In this document: positions 34,603 to 43,777 of the stretch, piece by piece
How the letters are laid out: each line of letters begins with the position of its first letter
How positions within the stretch are numbered: the first letter of the stretch is position 1
DNA from: Acidobacteriota bacterium
GTDB taxonomy: Bacteria; Acidobacteriota; UBA4820
Length of the DNA stretch: 64,000 bases
Assembly: GCA_029559035.1 (NCBI GenBank)
Contig: JAKQCT010000078.1
Location: 21,998 to 85,997, forward strand
Direction of reading: 5' to 3'
Program-made: the position numbers and the translations under genes
Notes under the pieces: generated by a model
The model's database searches: none
What the model was told of the DNA's origin: nothing
The model's input: the letters and a program-made list of their open reading frames with translations, nothing else

Positions 34603-37097
34603 TAAAGATAGAGGAATACGGTTTTCTCAGGAATGTCGAGAAGCCCTCCAGGTACACCGGCGGCGAGCTTTACGAAACGGTCAAGGACGACTGCGGGACG
34701 CTGGTCCGCGCCGCGATCGCCTTCCCGGAAGTCTATGACATCGGGATGAGCAACGTCGGCCTGCAGATCCTCTACAACATCCTCAACAACCAGCCCGACA
34801 TCTGGGCAGAGAGGGTCTTCATGCCGCTTCCCGACATGGAGGAGGAGCTCAGGAAAAGGGAGATCCCCCTCTACGGCCTCGAATCGGGAAGGGCGCTGAA
34901 CGGTTTCGACGTCGTCGGCTTCTCTCTCCAATACGAGCTGACCTACACCAATGTCCTCGCGATGCTTTCCCTGGGGAAGATCCCCCTTCGCTCGGAGCGG
35001 AGAAACGACGGCGACCCGGTCGTCATAGCTGGCGGACCCTCGGCGATCAACCCGGAGCCGATGAGCGCCTTCATCGACGCGTTCTTCATCGGCGACGGCG
35101 AGGAGGGTTTCGTCGAGATTTGCAGGTCGCTCAAGGCTTCGAAAGGAAAGCCGAGAAGCGAAAGGCTGGTTGCTCTTTCGAAGATAGAAGGAATCTATGT
35201 CCCATCGCTTTACGAAAAAGAGATCGACCCGAAAAGCGGCAGGGTCTTCGTCGGGAAACCGAGAGTCCCCGAGCATCCCTTCCCCGTCAAGAGAAGGATC
35301 ATCGCCGACCTCGGGAAGTTCGCCTTTCCGCTGAAGCCTGTCATCCCCAACCACGAGATAGTCCACGACCGCTTCAGCTACGAGATCGCGCGCGGCTGCA
35401 ACGTCGGATGCAGGTTCTGCGAGGCGGGGTTCTACTACAGGCCGGTCAGGAACAGGGGCAGATCCACGGTCATGAACGACCTCGTCGAAGTGGAAAGGAC
35501 CACGGGCTACGACGGCGCGAGCCTTTTAAGCCTCAGCACCGGCGATTACCCGGAGGTGGATTCGCTCCTCATGGAAATAAAAGAGACCTTCGGGACGGAG
35601 GACTACACCCTGACTCTTCCCAGCCTCAGGGTAACTTCTCTGAAGCCCGAGATACTGGATTCATTCAGCAGGAAAAAGAAGATGGCTTTCACCATCGCAC
35701 CCGAGGCGGGTAGCCAGCGGCTCAGGAACGTCATCAACAAGAAGATATCGGAGGACGAGATCCGCGAGGCTGCGGAGACGCTCTTCTCCTACGGCTGGTC
35801 TTCCCTCAAGCTCTACTTCATGCTCGGCCTTCCGACCGAGACGGAAGAAGATGTCCGGGCGATAGCGGCGGTGGCGAAGATGATCGCCTCCATCGGCAAG
35901 CAGAAGGGAGTGAAGAAGCTCAGCGTCAGCGTCTCCACCTCGTCCTTCATCCCCAAGCCGTTCACGCCATTCCAGTGGGAGCATGTCCCTGCGAAGGAAG
36001 ATCTCAGGCGGAAGCAGGACTGGCTCAAGAACAACCTCAAATCGCCCGTCTCGTACAAGTGGCACAAGATAGACGCTTCGATGCTCGAAGCTGTCTTTTC
36101 GAGGGGGGATTCGAGGCTCTGCGATGTCCTCGAGAAGGCGTTCGAACTGGGGTGCAGGCTCGACGGCTGGACGGAGCATTTCAAGTTCGAAGAGTGGCGG
36201 CAGGCGTTCAGCGCCTGCGGGCTCGACTTTGACTCGCTCGTCCACGCGAAGTTCGAGGAGGACTCCCCGCTCCCCTGGGACGTCATCGACCTCGGAGTGA
36301 AAAAGGAGTTTTTCAAGAGGGAGAGAAAGAACGCCTTCGACGAGAAGCTCACCGACACATGCTCCGGCTCGCACTGCTTCTCCTGCGGGGATTTTCGCGG
36401 CCTGTGCCGGAATCTTGAAGAAGCAGTGCCGGAAGAAAAAACCGAACGGCGAACAGCGCTCAGGGCGCTTCCCGGCGAAGCGAAGTGGTACAGGGCGAAA
36501 TTCAGGAAAAGCTCGCCGCTACACCTTGTCGGCCATCTCGATTTCGTCAAGAACGTTTCGAAAGGCTTCAGGCGGGCGGGGATAAAGCTCGAATACACCG
36601 AAGGGTTCCACCCCTTCCCCAAGATGGAGATCGTCTCGCCTCTGCCGCTAGGAGTCGAAGGCGAAGAAGAGCTGATGGACTTCAAAGCGTTCCCCTTTGA
36701 GACGTCCGCCCCCGCTTCCGCTCTCAACGATGTTCTTCCCGAAGGCGTCAGGTTCCTGAGCGTTATCGAGAGGATGCCCGACGAGAGGCATCTCTGCGAC
36801 TTCACTGTCCACCACTACGAGCTGGACATGAGAGCCTTCACTGATGACGAGCTCAAGGACATAACCGGGAGAACCGAAGAATTCATCGCCTCCGATTCGC
36901 TCGTGGTCACGGCAATAAAAAAGGGCGAAAAGAAAGAGACCGATATCAGGAAGAAGTTGCTCGGTGCGAAGATCAACGGATGCGTCATCGAACTCGAGCT
37001 TCTCAACGGAGGCCTCAACAAGGTCCTCGAAGTGATCGTCCCGCAAGAAGAAAGCCACAAGATAAGGGCGAAGAGGAAATTTCTTTCAATACCCTGA
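34599..37097 (+). CDS. B12-binding radical SAM protein fused to DUF2344 (TIGR03960 type)
   Basis: 832 residues: an N-terminal cobalamin-binding-like part (to about 230), a radical SAM barrel with Cys267-x3-Cys271-x2-Cys274 (CNVGCRFC in YEIARGCNVGCRFC), a short cysteine cluster (CSGSHCFSCGDFRGLC, about 588-602), and a DUF2344 domain from about 630 (KSSPLHLVGHLDFVK, EYTEGFHPFPKMEIVSPL). Many bacteria carry this fusion next to RNase G/ribosome-linked genes; the reaction is not established. No RNase G gene is here. It follows hemW with a 4-base overlap. Confidence 0.88.
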   Translation: MIKIEEYGFLRNVEKPSRYTGGELYETVKDDCGTLVRAAIAFPEVYDIGMSNVGLQILYNILNNQPDIWAERVFMPLPDMEEELRKREIPLYGLESGRALNGFDVVGFSLQYELTYTNVLAMLSLGKIPLRSERRNDGDPVVIAGGPSAINPEPMSAFIDAFFIGDGEEGFVEICRSLKASKGKPRSERLVALSKIEGIYVPSLYEKEIDPKSGRVFVGKPRVPEHPFPVKRRIIADLGKFAFPLKPVIPNHEIVHDRFSYEIARGCNVGCRFCEAGFYYRPVRNRGRSTVMNDLVEVERTTGYDGASLLSLSTGDYPEVDSLLMEIKETFGTEDYTLTLPSLRVTSLKPEILDSFSRKKKMAFTIAPEAGSQRLRNVINKKISEDEIREAAETLFSYGWSSLKLYFMLGLPTETEEDVRAIAAVAKMIASIGKQKGVKKLSVSVSTSSFIPKPFTPFQWEHVPAKEDLRRKQDWLKNNLKSPVSYKWHKIDASMLEAVFSRGDSRLCDVLEKAFELGCRLDGWTEHFKFEEWRQAFSACGLDFDSLVHAKFEEDSPLPWDVIDLGVKKEFFKRERKNAFDEKLTDTCSGSHCFSCGDFRGLCRNLEEAVPEEKTERRTALRALPGEAKWYRAKFRKSSPLHLVGHLDFVKNVSKGFRRAGIKLEYTEGFHPFPKMEIVSPLPLGVEGEEELMDFKAFPFETSAPASALNDVLPEGVRFLSVIERMPDERHLCDFTVHHYELDMRAFTDDELKDITGRTEEFIASDSLVVTAIKKGEKKETDIRKKLLGAKINGCVIELELLNGGLNKVLEVIVPQEESHKIRAKRKFLSIP

Positions 37098-37108
37098 GGT
37101 ATAAAATC

Positions 37109-37140
37109 GGGGCAAGCCCATCTTCCAGCGGTCTTGCCCC
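37109..37140. terminator. Hairpin between convergent genes, possible terminator for the minus strand
   Basis: 8-bp stem GGGGCAAG/CTTGCCCC with a 16-base loop. On the minus strand it is followed by GATTTTA; on the plus strand no T run follows, so it may end only the 37-38 kb minus-strand transcript. Confidence 0.45.
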
Positions 37141-37312
37141 ATAGCCTTTCTGTCCGTGTGTCGGTGATTGGAGGGACAGGCGAGCCAATATCAAAGATGC
37201 TGCAGAATGGAAAGAATTTCCGTGACCTCCGTCACATTATCGCGAATCGCTGGCAATCCTGTCCGTGCGGGTGAAGCCGTCGGTTTTCAAGTTTCATAAG
37301 GTGCGCTGATTC

Positions 37313-38392
37313 TTAAAATCGATCCCCGACGAACGACACTTTCCACAGCGAAACTCCTTCGACCGGGACTTCCTGCCTTTCCCAGCTTTCGCCGCCGTCT
37401 TTCGTGACCACTATCACTCCTGCCGGTTGGGACGGGTCGGTCGAGGCAGTGTTCCCGCCGACGGCTATCGCGTTCTTCCTGTTTACGCAGGTTATGCCCT
37501 CGTATTTGTAGGTTGGTGCGGGGTTGAACCGCTTCGCTTCGGGCGTGCCGTCAACGATCCTGACAAAAAATATCAGGCCTCCCGATTCTCCGCCCAGGTT
37601 TTGGACCGCCCAGAAGCTGTTCTCCGTTGGCGAGCAGATGTCGTCAATGTCGTTCGGCCCGGAAATGTCTCCCAGGTTTTCCCAGCTCTCGCCTCCGTCG
37701 GTTGTCATGAAGAGCGTCCCACGCCACCAGGGGAAGCAGAACGCCACCTTCTTGGAAAAGGCTCCGACCATGTGGACGCCGTTGTTGTCGTAATCGTAAT
37801 CGACGAACTCCCTCCGCCAGCTGGCGCCGTTGTCGAACATGTGGATCATGCCTTGCTTTCCGCCCTCGTCGTCGGCTATGTACATCTCCGTTCTCTTTTT
37901 TCCCCTGACGGCTATCCTGTTGACCTGGTTGATGGTGATGTCAGGATGGGGCACGAGCACCCAGTTCAGGCCTCCGTCAACGGTCCTCAGCACTTCTCCC
38001 CTGAGCCCGACCGCCCACGCCTTCTTCCTGCTCAGCCCCCTTATCTGCTTTACGGGACCGACGCCTTCGGGAACTTGCTGGTCGGTCCAGCTCTTCCCTC
38101 CGTCCGAGGTGTGGATGATCCTTCCAGCGTTATCGGAGCCCAGTGCTATCCAGGCGGTCTTTTCGTCAACCGCGCTGACGTCCATCCCGTCGAACCCCAA
38201 CAGGCCGGCATCCTCTCCCTGCACCGTCCAATGTTTTCCTCCGTCCTTCGTGTGAAGGATGACGCACGAAAACGATGAGTCGCGGCCGATTATCCAGCCG
38301 GTCTTCAATTCGGCAGGTTCGCCGCAGGCAGGCAGGAGAGGAAAAGAGCCGATGAGGATGACGAACAAAACGAGAGGAATACGGTTTTTCAT
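37313..38392 (-). CDS. BNR/YCF48-type beta-propeller lipoprotein
   Basis: 359 residues. Signal peptide with lipobox LLPAC (lipidated Cys at about 23). At least five Asp-box repeats (TKDGGKHW, TSDGGKSW, TVDGGLNW, TTDGGESW, TKDGGESW) mark a propeller of the sortilin/BNR/YCF48 type, which binds proteins or glycans at the cell surface. Ligand unknown. It ends the transcript of the gene at 38402-38926, ten bases upstream. Confidence 0.82.
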   Translation of the reverse strand: MKNRIPLVLFVILIGSFPLLPACGEPAELKTGWIIGRDSSFSCVILHTKDGGKHWTVQGEDAGLLGFDGMDVSAVDEKTAWIALGSDNAGRIIHTSDGGKSWTDQQVPEGVGPVKQIRGLSRKKAWAVGLRGEVLRTVDGGLNWVLVPHPDITINQVNRIAVRGKKRTEMYIADDEGGKQGMIHMFDNGASWRREFVDYDYDNNGVHMVGAFSKKVAFCFPWWRGTLFMTTDGGESWENLGDISGPNDIDDICSPTENSFWAVQNLGGESGGLIFFVRIVDGTPEAKRFNPAPTYKYEGITCVNRKNAIAVGGNTASTDPSQPAGVIVVTKDGGESWERQEVPVEGVSLWKVSFVGDRF

Positions 38393-38401
38393 TTCTACGC
38401 C

Positions 38402-38926
38402 TCACTTTCTGATGGTAAGGGAGGAGGAATGGTTCCCGATAAAGATCCGTTCGCTGTAAACTTCCACTCCGCCCGCGATGAGCGAAGCATCAATGATCCC
38501 TCTTTCCGGAGTGAAGCGCTCGTCGTAGGAATTTCCTTCGATGGAGGCCTTCCATTTTCCCTTTCCGAAATCCACTTCCGCAGCCACTCCGTCCGAAGCG
38601 TAATCGAGAATGCCCCCGTTCTCCAGTTTCCTGGTGAACTCCTCCAGGCTGAGCAGGGGCAGGTCGATCCGCTTTCCGTTGAGCACAATCGAGAGGTCCC
38701 CGGAAAGCCCGCCATGGGGGAAGTCGCCTTTTGCGACGATGTCGCCAGTCCCGGCGGCGGAGTCGTTATAGCCTTTGAGAACTTGTATCGCGTCGTGGGT
38801 ATAAAGCCATTCGTGAAGCATGTTGTTGCAGAAGAATCCCTTGCCGCCCCTTGCATCGGCGGAAAACAGGGAGATCCCGAAAAAAAACGCTGAAAAGAAG
38901 GAAACTTTACTTCGTTTAAAGTTCAT
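38402..38926 (-). CDS. Small secreted protein of unknown function
   Basis: 174 residues. ATG 38926 has GGGAGG and starts a signal peptide (VSFFSAFFFGISLFSADA). The mature part is beta-rich, with FCNNMLHEWLYTHDAIQ at the start and no family I recognise. Ends nine bases before the propeller lipoprotein; the two form a small operon. Confidence 0.6.
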   Translation of the reverse strand: MNFKRSKVSFFSAFFFGISLFSADARGGKGFFCNNMLHEWLYTHDAIQVLKGYNDSAAGTGDIVAKGDFPHGGLSGDLSIVLNGKRIDLPLLSLEEFTRKLENGGILDYASDGVAAEVDFGKGKWKASIEGNSYDERFTPERGIIDASLIAGGVEVYSERIFIGNHSSSLTIRK

Positions 38927-39116
38927 TGCGCCTCCCTGAAAAAACACATGAAAATTCTATAAAACATGCGCTTTGTCTTGCAAGTCCGCGGCAATTGCTG
39001 AAGAAGCCTTCCGATTCTTTCCCTTTCACTTTTTTCCTGGGGTTCCATGGATTTAAACACGATTGATTGTAACTGCGGGAGAATTCCATTAGAATTTCAT
39101 TTACGAGGGTTTCGAA

Positions 39117-40004
39117 ATGAAAAAATGGCAGATCCTGCTCGTCCTTCTGGTCCTGATCTCCTGCCAGGCGAAGAAACCGCCGGAGACGATCTTCGCGCCC
39201 GTCAAGCTGACGCCCGTTACGGGTAAAAAAGTGGGCCTCGCCCTGGGCGGGGGAAGCTCCCGCGGCTTCTCGCAGATCGGGGTGATCAAGGTGCTGGAGG
39301 AGGAAGGGATCCCTATTTACTGCGTGGCGGGATCGTCCTCCGGGGCGCTCATCGGCGCGCTTTACTGCGACGCGGGCGGGCTCGACGATATCGAGAGGAT
39401 CACTTCAGAAGTGAAGGTGAGCGAGCTCATCGACTACAACATATTTAGGCTGATAAGGGGCAGGTGGCTCATCAAGGGGGAAAGGCTGGAGCGGTTCCTA
39501 AGGAGGAACCTCAGGCATAAGAACATCGAGGACCTTCCCATACCTTTGGGCGTCGTCGCCACCGAGATGAGTAGCGGTGACAGGGCTGTCTTTCGCAGCG
39601 GGAGCATAGAGGCCGCGGTTAGAGCGTCTTGCGCGATACCCGGCCTTTTCCAGCCGGTCAGGATAGGGGAAAAGGTGTACATAGACGGAGGGATGTCGGA
39701 TCCCGTACCGGTCGCTCTCGCGCGGGAGATGGGCGCCGATGCAGTGATAGCGGTAGTCATCCCGGACGACCTCCCCGAAGAGCTTCCGAAGTCGGCACTC
39801 AAATCGATCAAGTACAGCCTCACCGTGCTCTTTTCCAAGATGACCGAGCACATGGTGAAAGAAGCGGATGTCATCATCAGGCCCGAATGCGGAATAACGA
39901 GGTTCGACGATATTTCCAGAAGGCGGGAGATGATCCTGGCGGGCGAGAAGGCCGCGCGGGAGGCGATGCCGAAGATAAGGGAGATCCTGGAGAAACAACC
40001 GTAA
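39117..40004 (+). CDS. Patatin-like phospholipase lipoprotein
   Basis: 295 residues. Signal peptide and lipobox (LVLISCQ). The oxyanion loop GGGSSRG, nucleophile GSSSG and Asp in DGGMSDPVP form the patatin Ser-Asp dyad. It resembles RssA-type patatins; a membrane-bound lipase or esterase is expected. Followed 78 bases later by the large secreted protease gene, which has its own promoter. Confidence 0.9.
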   Translation: MKKWQILLVLLVLISCQAKKPPETIFAPVKLTPVTGKKVGLALGGGSSRGFSQIGVIKVLEEEGIPIYCVAGSSSGALIGALYCDAGGLDDIERITSEVKVSELIDYNIFRLIRGRWLIKGERLERFLRRNLRHKNIEDLPIPLGVVATEMSSGDRAVFRSGSIEAAVRASCAIPGLFQPVRIGEKVYIDGGMSDPVPVALAREMGADAVIAVVIPDDLPEELPKSALKSIKYSLTVLFSKMTEHMVKEADVIIRPECGITRFDDISRRREMILAGEKAAREAMPKIREILEKQP

Positions 40005-40016
40005 AAAAGAGCTATA

Positions 40017-40045
40017 TTGACTTGTTGTCCGTTCGCCAATAGAAT
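40017..40045 (+). promoter_or_regulatory. Promoter of the large secreted protein gene
   Basis: TTGACT (40017-40022), 17 bases, TAGAAT (40040-40045), about 37 bases before the ATG at 40083. Confidence 0.75.
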
Positions 40046-40082
40046 CTCCTTTTAAACTGCGGCAATTCTTGAGGAGGGAGTC

Positions 40083-43000
40083 ATGGGCAAGGGTTTTTTT
40101 TCAAAACTGTTCCCGGTTGTCTTAACGGTGGTGCTCGTTTTTTCTCTGGCGGCTGCGTCTTACGAACGGCTGCCCGTGGAAGGGAATTGGGTCGTGGAAG
40201 GAGCGAGGGCAATGCAGGTGCCTTCGTCCCCGCTGACCTATCACGCGTTGAAAGGCGACCCCGTTGTTATTCGTTTTATCGTGGAACCTGGCGACATGGA
40301 ACTGTTCAACGGGGCTCGGCGCGATCTGTCCGTTCCGGATGCCCTTCAGCCGAAAGCCATCGAGAGCGTCTCCCCGGGGGAGATTTACTCATACAAGCTG
40401 GAGCCTTCGGAACTAGGAGATCACGATATCGAGATAAAAATAGAATCCGCAGAACGGGGATTCAAGTTGTCCTACGCCGTGCGAATAACAGTTCACGGCG
40501 ATCTGGCTTCCGTTCAAGACTGCATGATGCCCCCGCCTCCGCCTATTCCGCTTGTGCCTTCCCCGGCCGGCATCGATGCCAACCCCGGGAACTCCCTTTC
40601 GAGAAAGGAGTTCGCGCCTGCCGAGTATGCGCATGTTCACGGTCTTGCCCTCACTTACGCATACCCTGACAACCGAAGGTACATGCTCCGCGGCTTGAGG
40701 ATGGAACTGAGGGATGGAGAAACGGTCCTGGGCACTCTCAACACTTCCGACCAGTTGGGGGAAGGAAGGTGGGAAACTGAATTCAGCGATTATGTCGATG
40801 AGAGCGACGATTCTTACCATCACGCCACGACTTCGGGCCAGTTCGATTTCGGCGAAGTTTACGTGGGAGCCTCTGGCAAGACACTGATCCTGAGGGAGAT
40901 ATTCCAGTTTTACTCCGGTTCGGACGGCACTTCGCTGAACGGGACCCAACGGTTCAAATCGGAGGATTCGACATTCAACCAGGTGACTCTCGACTGGGCG
41001 GTTACCTTCGCGTCGGGACAGGAGAACCAGGTATGGCTGAGAACCCCTGCGTTCGTTCTCTCGGCGACGAACGGCTCTCTGGCCGACGAGGCGATGCACG
41101 TCCAGCTTGATGCGGCGAGGATGTACCACTTCTTCGCCGAGGGTATCCCGTGGGAAAGCCCCACGGTCACGAGCTTCATCATAGACCTCGCTGACACGAG
41201 CTCACCGCATTGCGGCGGGGTGACCGTCAACCTTACCGGGTGGAACAACGACTATCTTTCGTACGCGTATACCGACTCCATTCGGCACGAATACACACAT
41301 TCGCTTCACTGGAAGATGCGCGGAGGAAGTTTTCCCCCCTTCACCTCAGGAGGTAGCACTAACCACGGCGGATGCAGCAATCCCCATTCGGCCGATAGCC
41401 TGGGGGAAGGATACGCGCGTTATATTCCAACGGCAGTCTTCCGTACAGGCAACAGCTATGACTGGACGGCAACCAGCACGACAAGTATGGATATTTGTGG
41501 TGACTATTGCGAAAGCGTTCCCGATGACAGGCACGAGTGGGCCGTCGGCAGGGCGTTGTGGAGATCCGCCCAGAACTCGGGCGCTCCCGATAGCTTTTTC
41601 GCCTGTTCCGGCTCGGCCCTGGATTCGGGTGATGCCGACTATGTCGAGGATTATTTTAACGACATCGTTTCCAACTGCCCGAATGACCGGTCCACCTGGG
41701 ATGGGTTCTGGTGCAGTGCCGTCAACTATGACACGACGGCGCCTTCGAACCCAAGCCCCATCTTCTCGTCGGCTTCACCCGAAGGATGGGTGAACGAGGC
41801 TTCATGGTCATGGCTTGAACCGTTCGACGATCTCTCGGGAATCCTGGGATATTCCGTTCTGATCACTCCCGGGACGGTCGGCGTCCTGCCCGACGATACG
41901 AGGGATATTGACGCGGTCAACAATTATTCCCCCGCGGCGACTCCCGCCGACGGCCCATACTACTTCAGCATTCGCACCCAGGATAGAGCTCTGAACTGGA
42001 ACAGCGGATTCACCGGCCAGTTCATAAACATAGACACGGTCAACCCCGGGCTTGCGACCAACCTCATCGAAACGGCCCCGCCGGAGCTGAACTCATGGTC
42101 GAACTGGCCGTACCTTTCCCCTCAGTGGACTCCTGCCACGGACGATCGTTCGGGCCTGGACGGCTATTCCTGGGCGATTGTTGCCGCCACGACAGAACTT
42201 CCCGACTCGATCAAGGACATCGAAGAAAACGCAACAGTGGTCAATACGACTCTCTCATCTGGCTCCGCAACACAGTATTTCGCCCTGAGATCGAAGGACA
42301 ACGCCGGCAACTGGTCTAATACGGCCGCCTACCTCGGTCCCTACTTGATAGATGTCGATCCCCCCGGAATGGCTGAGGATTTCTCCTCCACAAGCCACAC
42401 GCCCGGAACTTGGTCCAACGACACGACCGTCGATTTCGCGTGGCTTCAGGCGCCGGATTCCCACTCGGGCATTCAGGGATACAGCATCTGCGCGGACACT
42501 CTGGCGTGCACGCCGGCGGAAGCGATGACGATGGGGAATGTCTCTTCGACGACTATAAACCTGGCTCACGGCGATGTGGGGTATTTTGTAAGCCTGAGGG
42601 CCATCGACAACGCCGGGAACTGGGGCAATTCCTGGCCGACTACCGGGCCGATACTCATAGACACCGTAAACCCGACCACGCCCGGAGATGTTTCGAGCGC
42701 GACACATCCGACCGGAAACTGCGTTACGGGCAATTCCACGATGATCGCCAACTGGACTTCCTCCTATGACGGAAACTCGGGGATAACTGCCTATGCCTAC
42801 ACGATTTCGACCGGGGACTGGCAGAGGCCGCCCGAGGAAGACCATCTGCCCGCAGGTACGACTTTCGTTGAGGTGTCCGTGCCAAACTCGACGCAGCAGC
42901 AGTTCTTCAACATCATGGCGAGAGACGCAGCGGGGAACTGGAGTGACTTTATAGGTTACGGACCTTTCATGAACGACAGGACTCCCCTTCCTGTCGGCAA

Positions 43001-43253
43001 CCTTATCCTCTCGCTGCCGGAAGAACCCGCCGGGAGCCTTCAGATCGACTGGAACGGCACGGGCGAAATCGGATATTCGGTTGAATGGGTAACGGGATTC
43101 GATGATGTTACGCCCGAAGATTGGGCCGACAACCCGAATTATGGCATTGCAGACACCACCGTCCAGGCGTACACTCACAACTCGCCTCCAGTTGCCCAGT
43201 GCGTCTTTTACAGGGTAAGGGGGAAAAATGCGTGCGGAGTGCTGGGAGAGTAG
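40083..43253 (+). CDS. Large secreted gluzincin-like metalloprotease with Ig/FN3-type repeats
   Basis: 1056 residues. Signal peptide (VVLTVVLVFSLAAASYE), a beta-rich region to about 400, then HEYTH in DSIRHEYTHSLHW (about 405) followed by NHGGCSNPHSADSLGEGYARY, in which GEGYA supplies the third ligand Glu of a gluzincin. From about 540 on, three or four repeats of about 100 residues each contain SGI.GY/SGLDGYSW and D.AGNW motifs (Ig/FN3-like, as in bacterial surface proteins). No membrane anchor or sorting tail is seen; GVLGE ends it. Probably an exported protease. Short stretches of Ser/Thr/Asn-rich linkers. Confidence 0.72.
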   Translation: MGKGFFSKLFPVVLTVVLVFSLAAASYERLPVEGNWVVEGARAMQVPSSPLTYHALKGDPVVIRFIVEPGDMELFNGARRDLSVPDALQPKAIESVSPGEIYSYKLEPSELGDHDIEIKIESAERGFKLSYAVRITVHGDLASVQDCMMPPPPPIPLVPSPAGIDANPGNSLSRKEFAPAEYAHVHGLALTYAYPDNRRYMLRGLRMELRDGETVLGTLNTSDQLGEGRWETEFSDYVDESDDSYHHATTSGQFDFGEVYVGASGKTLILREIFQFYSGSDGTSLNGTQRFKSEDSTFNQVTLDWAVTFASGQENQVWLRTPAFVLSATNGSLADEAMHVQLDAARMYHFFAEGIPWESPTVTSFIIDLADTSSPHCGGVTVNLTGWNNDYLSYAYTDSIRHEYTHSLHWKMRGGSFPPFTSGGSTNHGGCSNPHSADSLGEGYARYIPTAVFRTGNSYDWTATSTTSMDICGDYCESVPDDRHEWAVGRALWRSAQNSGAPDSFFACSGSALDSGDADYVEDYFNDIVSNCPNDRSTWDGFWCSAVNYDTTAPSNPSPIFSSASPEGWVNEASWSWLEPFDDLSGILGYSVLITPGTVGVLPDDTRDIDAVNNYSPAATPADGPYYFSIRTQDRALNWNSGFTGQFINIDTVNPGLATNLIETAPPELNSWSNWPYLSPQWTPATDDRSGLDGYSWAIVAATTELPDSIKDIEENATVVNTTLSSGSATQYFALRSKDNAGNWSNTAAYLGPYLIDVDPPGMAEDFSSTSHTPGTWSNDTTVDFAWLQAPDSHSGIQGYSICADTLACTPAEAMTMGNVSSTTINLAHGDVGYFVSLRAIDNAGNWGNSWPTTGPILIDTVNPTTPGDVSSATHPTGNCVTGNSTMIANWTSSYDGNSGITAYAYTISTGDWQRPPEEDHLPAGTTFVEVSVPNSTQQQFFNIMARDAAGNWSDFIGYGPFMNDRTPLPVGNLILSLPEEPAGSLQIDWNGTGEIGYSVEWVTGFDDVTPEDWADNPNYGIADTTVQAYTHNSPPVAQCVFYRVRGKNACGVLGE

Positions 43254-43777
43254 AAAGACACTTCGGTTAAATCTCTCATGGTGATATTCCCCGCTGCTTC
43301 CGGTGGGGAGGTTCACTGAAGATGACCTTGATGGCGGAAACAGATGCCCTCCATTTCGATGCGGCGGCTATCCGGGATTTTAAGATCGTGCCGTGCCATT
43401 TGTGCTGAAACGAGATTCTGAAGACCTTGCAAACAAAAGTAAAGCAAGGGATTTATGCAAACAATTCAGGGAAAGCCGAGCAGACCGTTTCAAGAGCGGT
43501 TGTTCAGGCGGTTGCCGTCATTTTCTCGTTGGCCGTTTTGACGGCCGGGTGGGCGGGATCTGAATTCCCGCGGCACTTGAAGGGGTTCTTTCGCCGTCGA
43601 GAGCCGGGGGCAAGAGGATCCTTTCACCCTTTTGATAATTCTTAATTCAAGACCTGACCCCACCGGAAAGAAACCTTTCGTTTCATATGGGGGAAAAATG
43701 AAACAAAAAGACTGGTTTCGTCATGGCATTGGAATTGCCATGGATAATCGATGTTGTTATTGAGAAGGGGATAGAAA
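43254..43777 (+). other. Intergenic region before the PDH operon
   Basis: No convincing gene. A 72-codon frame (43427-43645) has no ribosome site. There is a CAAGACCTGACCCC-type string at 43647-43661, a hairpin GTTTCAT/ATGAAAC at about 43679-43703, and an inverted repeat CATGGCA/TGCCATG at 43722-43742 close to pdhA. Confidence 0.45.
43722..43742. promoter_or_regulatory. Inverted repeat, possible operator of the PDH operon
   Basis: CATGGCA, a 7-base loop (TTGGAAT), TGCCATG, about 36 bases before pdhA. Position and symmetry fit a repressor site; the centre (ATTGGAAT) loosely recalls PdhR sites, but the regulator is unknown. Confidence 0.35.

Noticed and set aside
37109..37140. Terminator for the plus-strand B12-radical SAM gene
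   Set aside because: No T run follows on the plus strand; it fits better with the minus-strand transcript, and only weakly.
43427..43645. 72-codon frame with one hydrophobic stretch
   Set aside because: No ribosome site, TTG start, composition like the non-coding surroundings.
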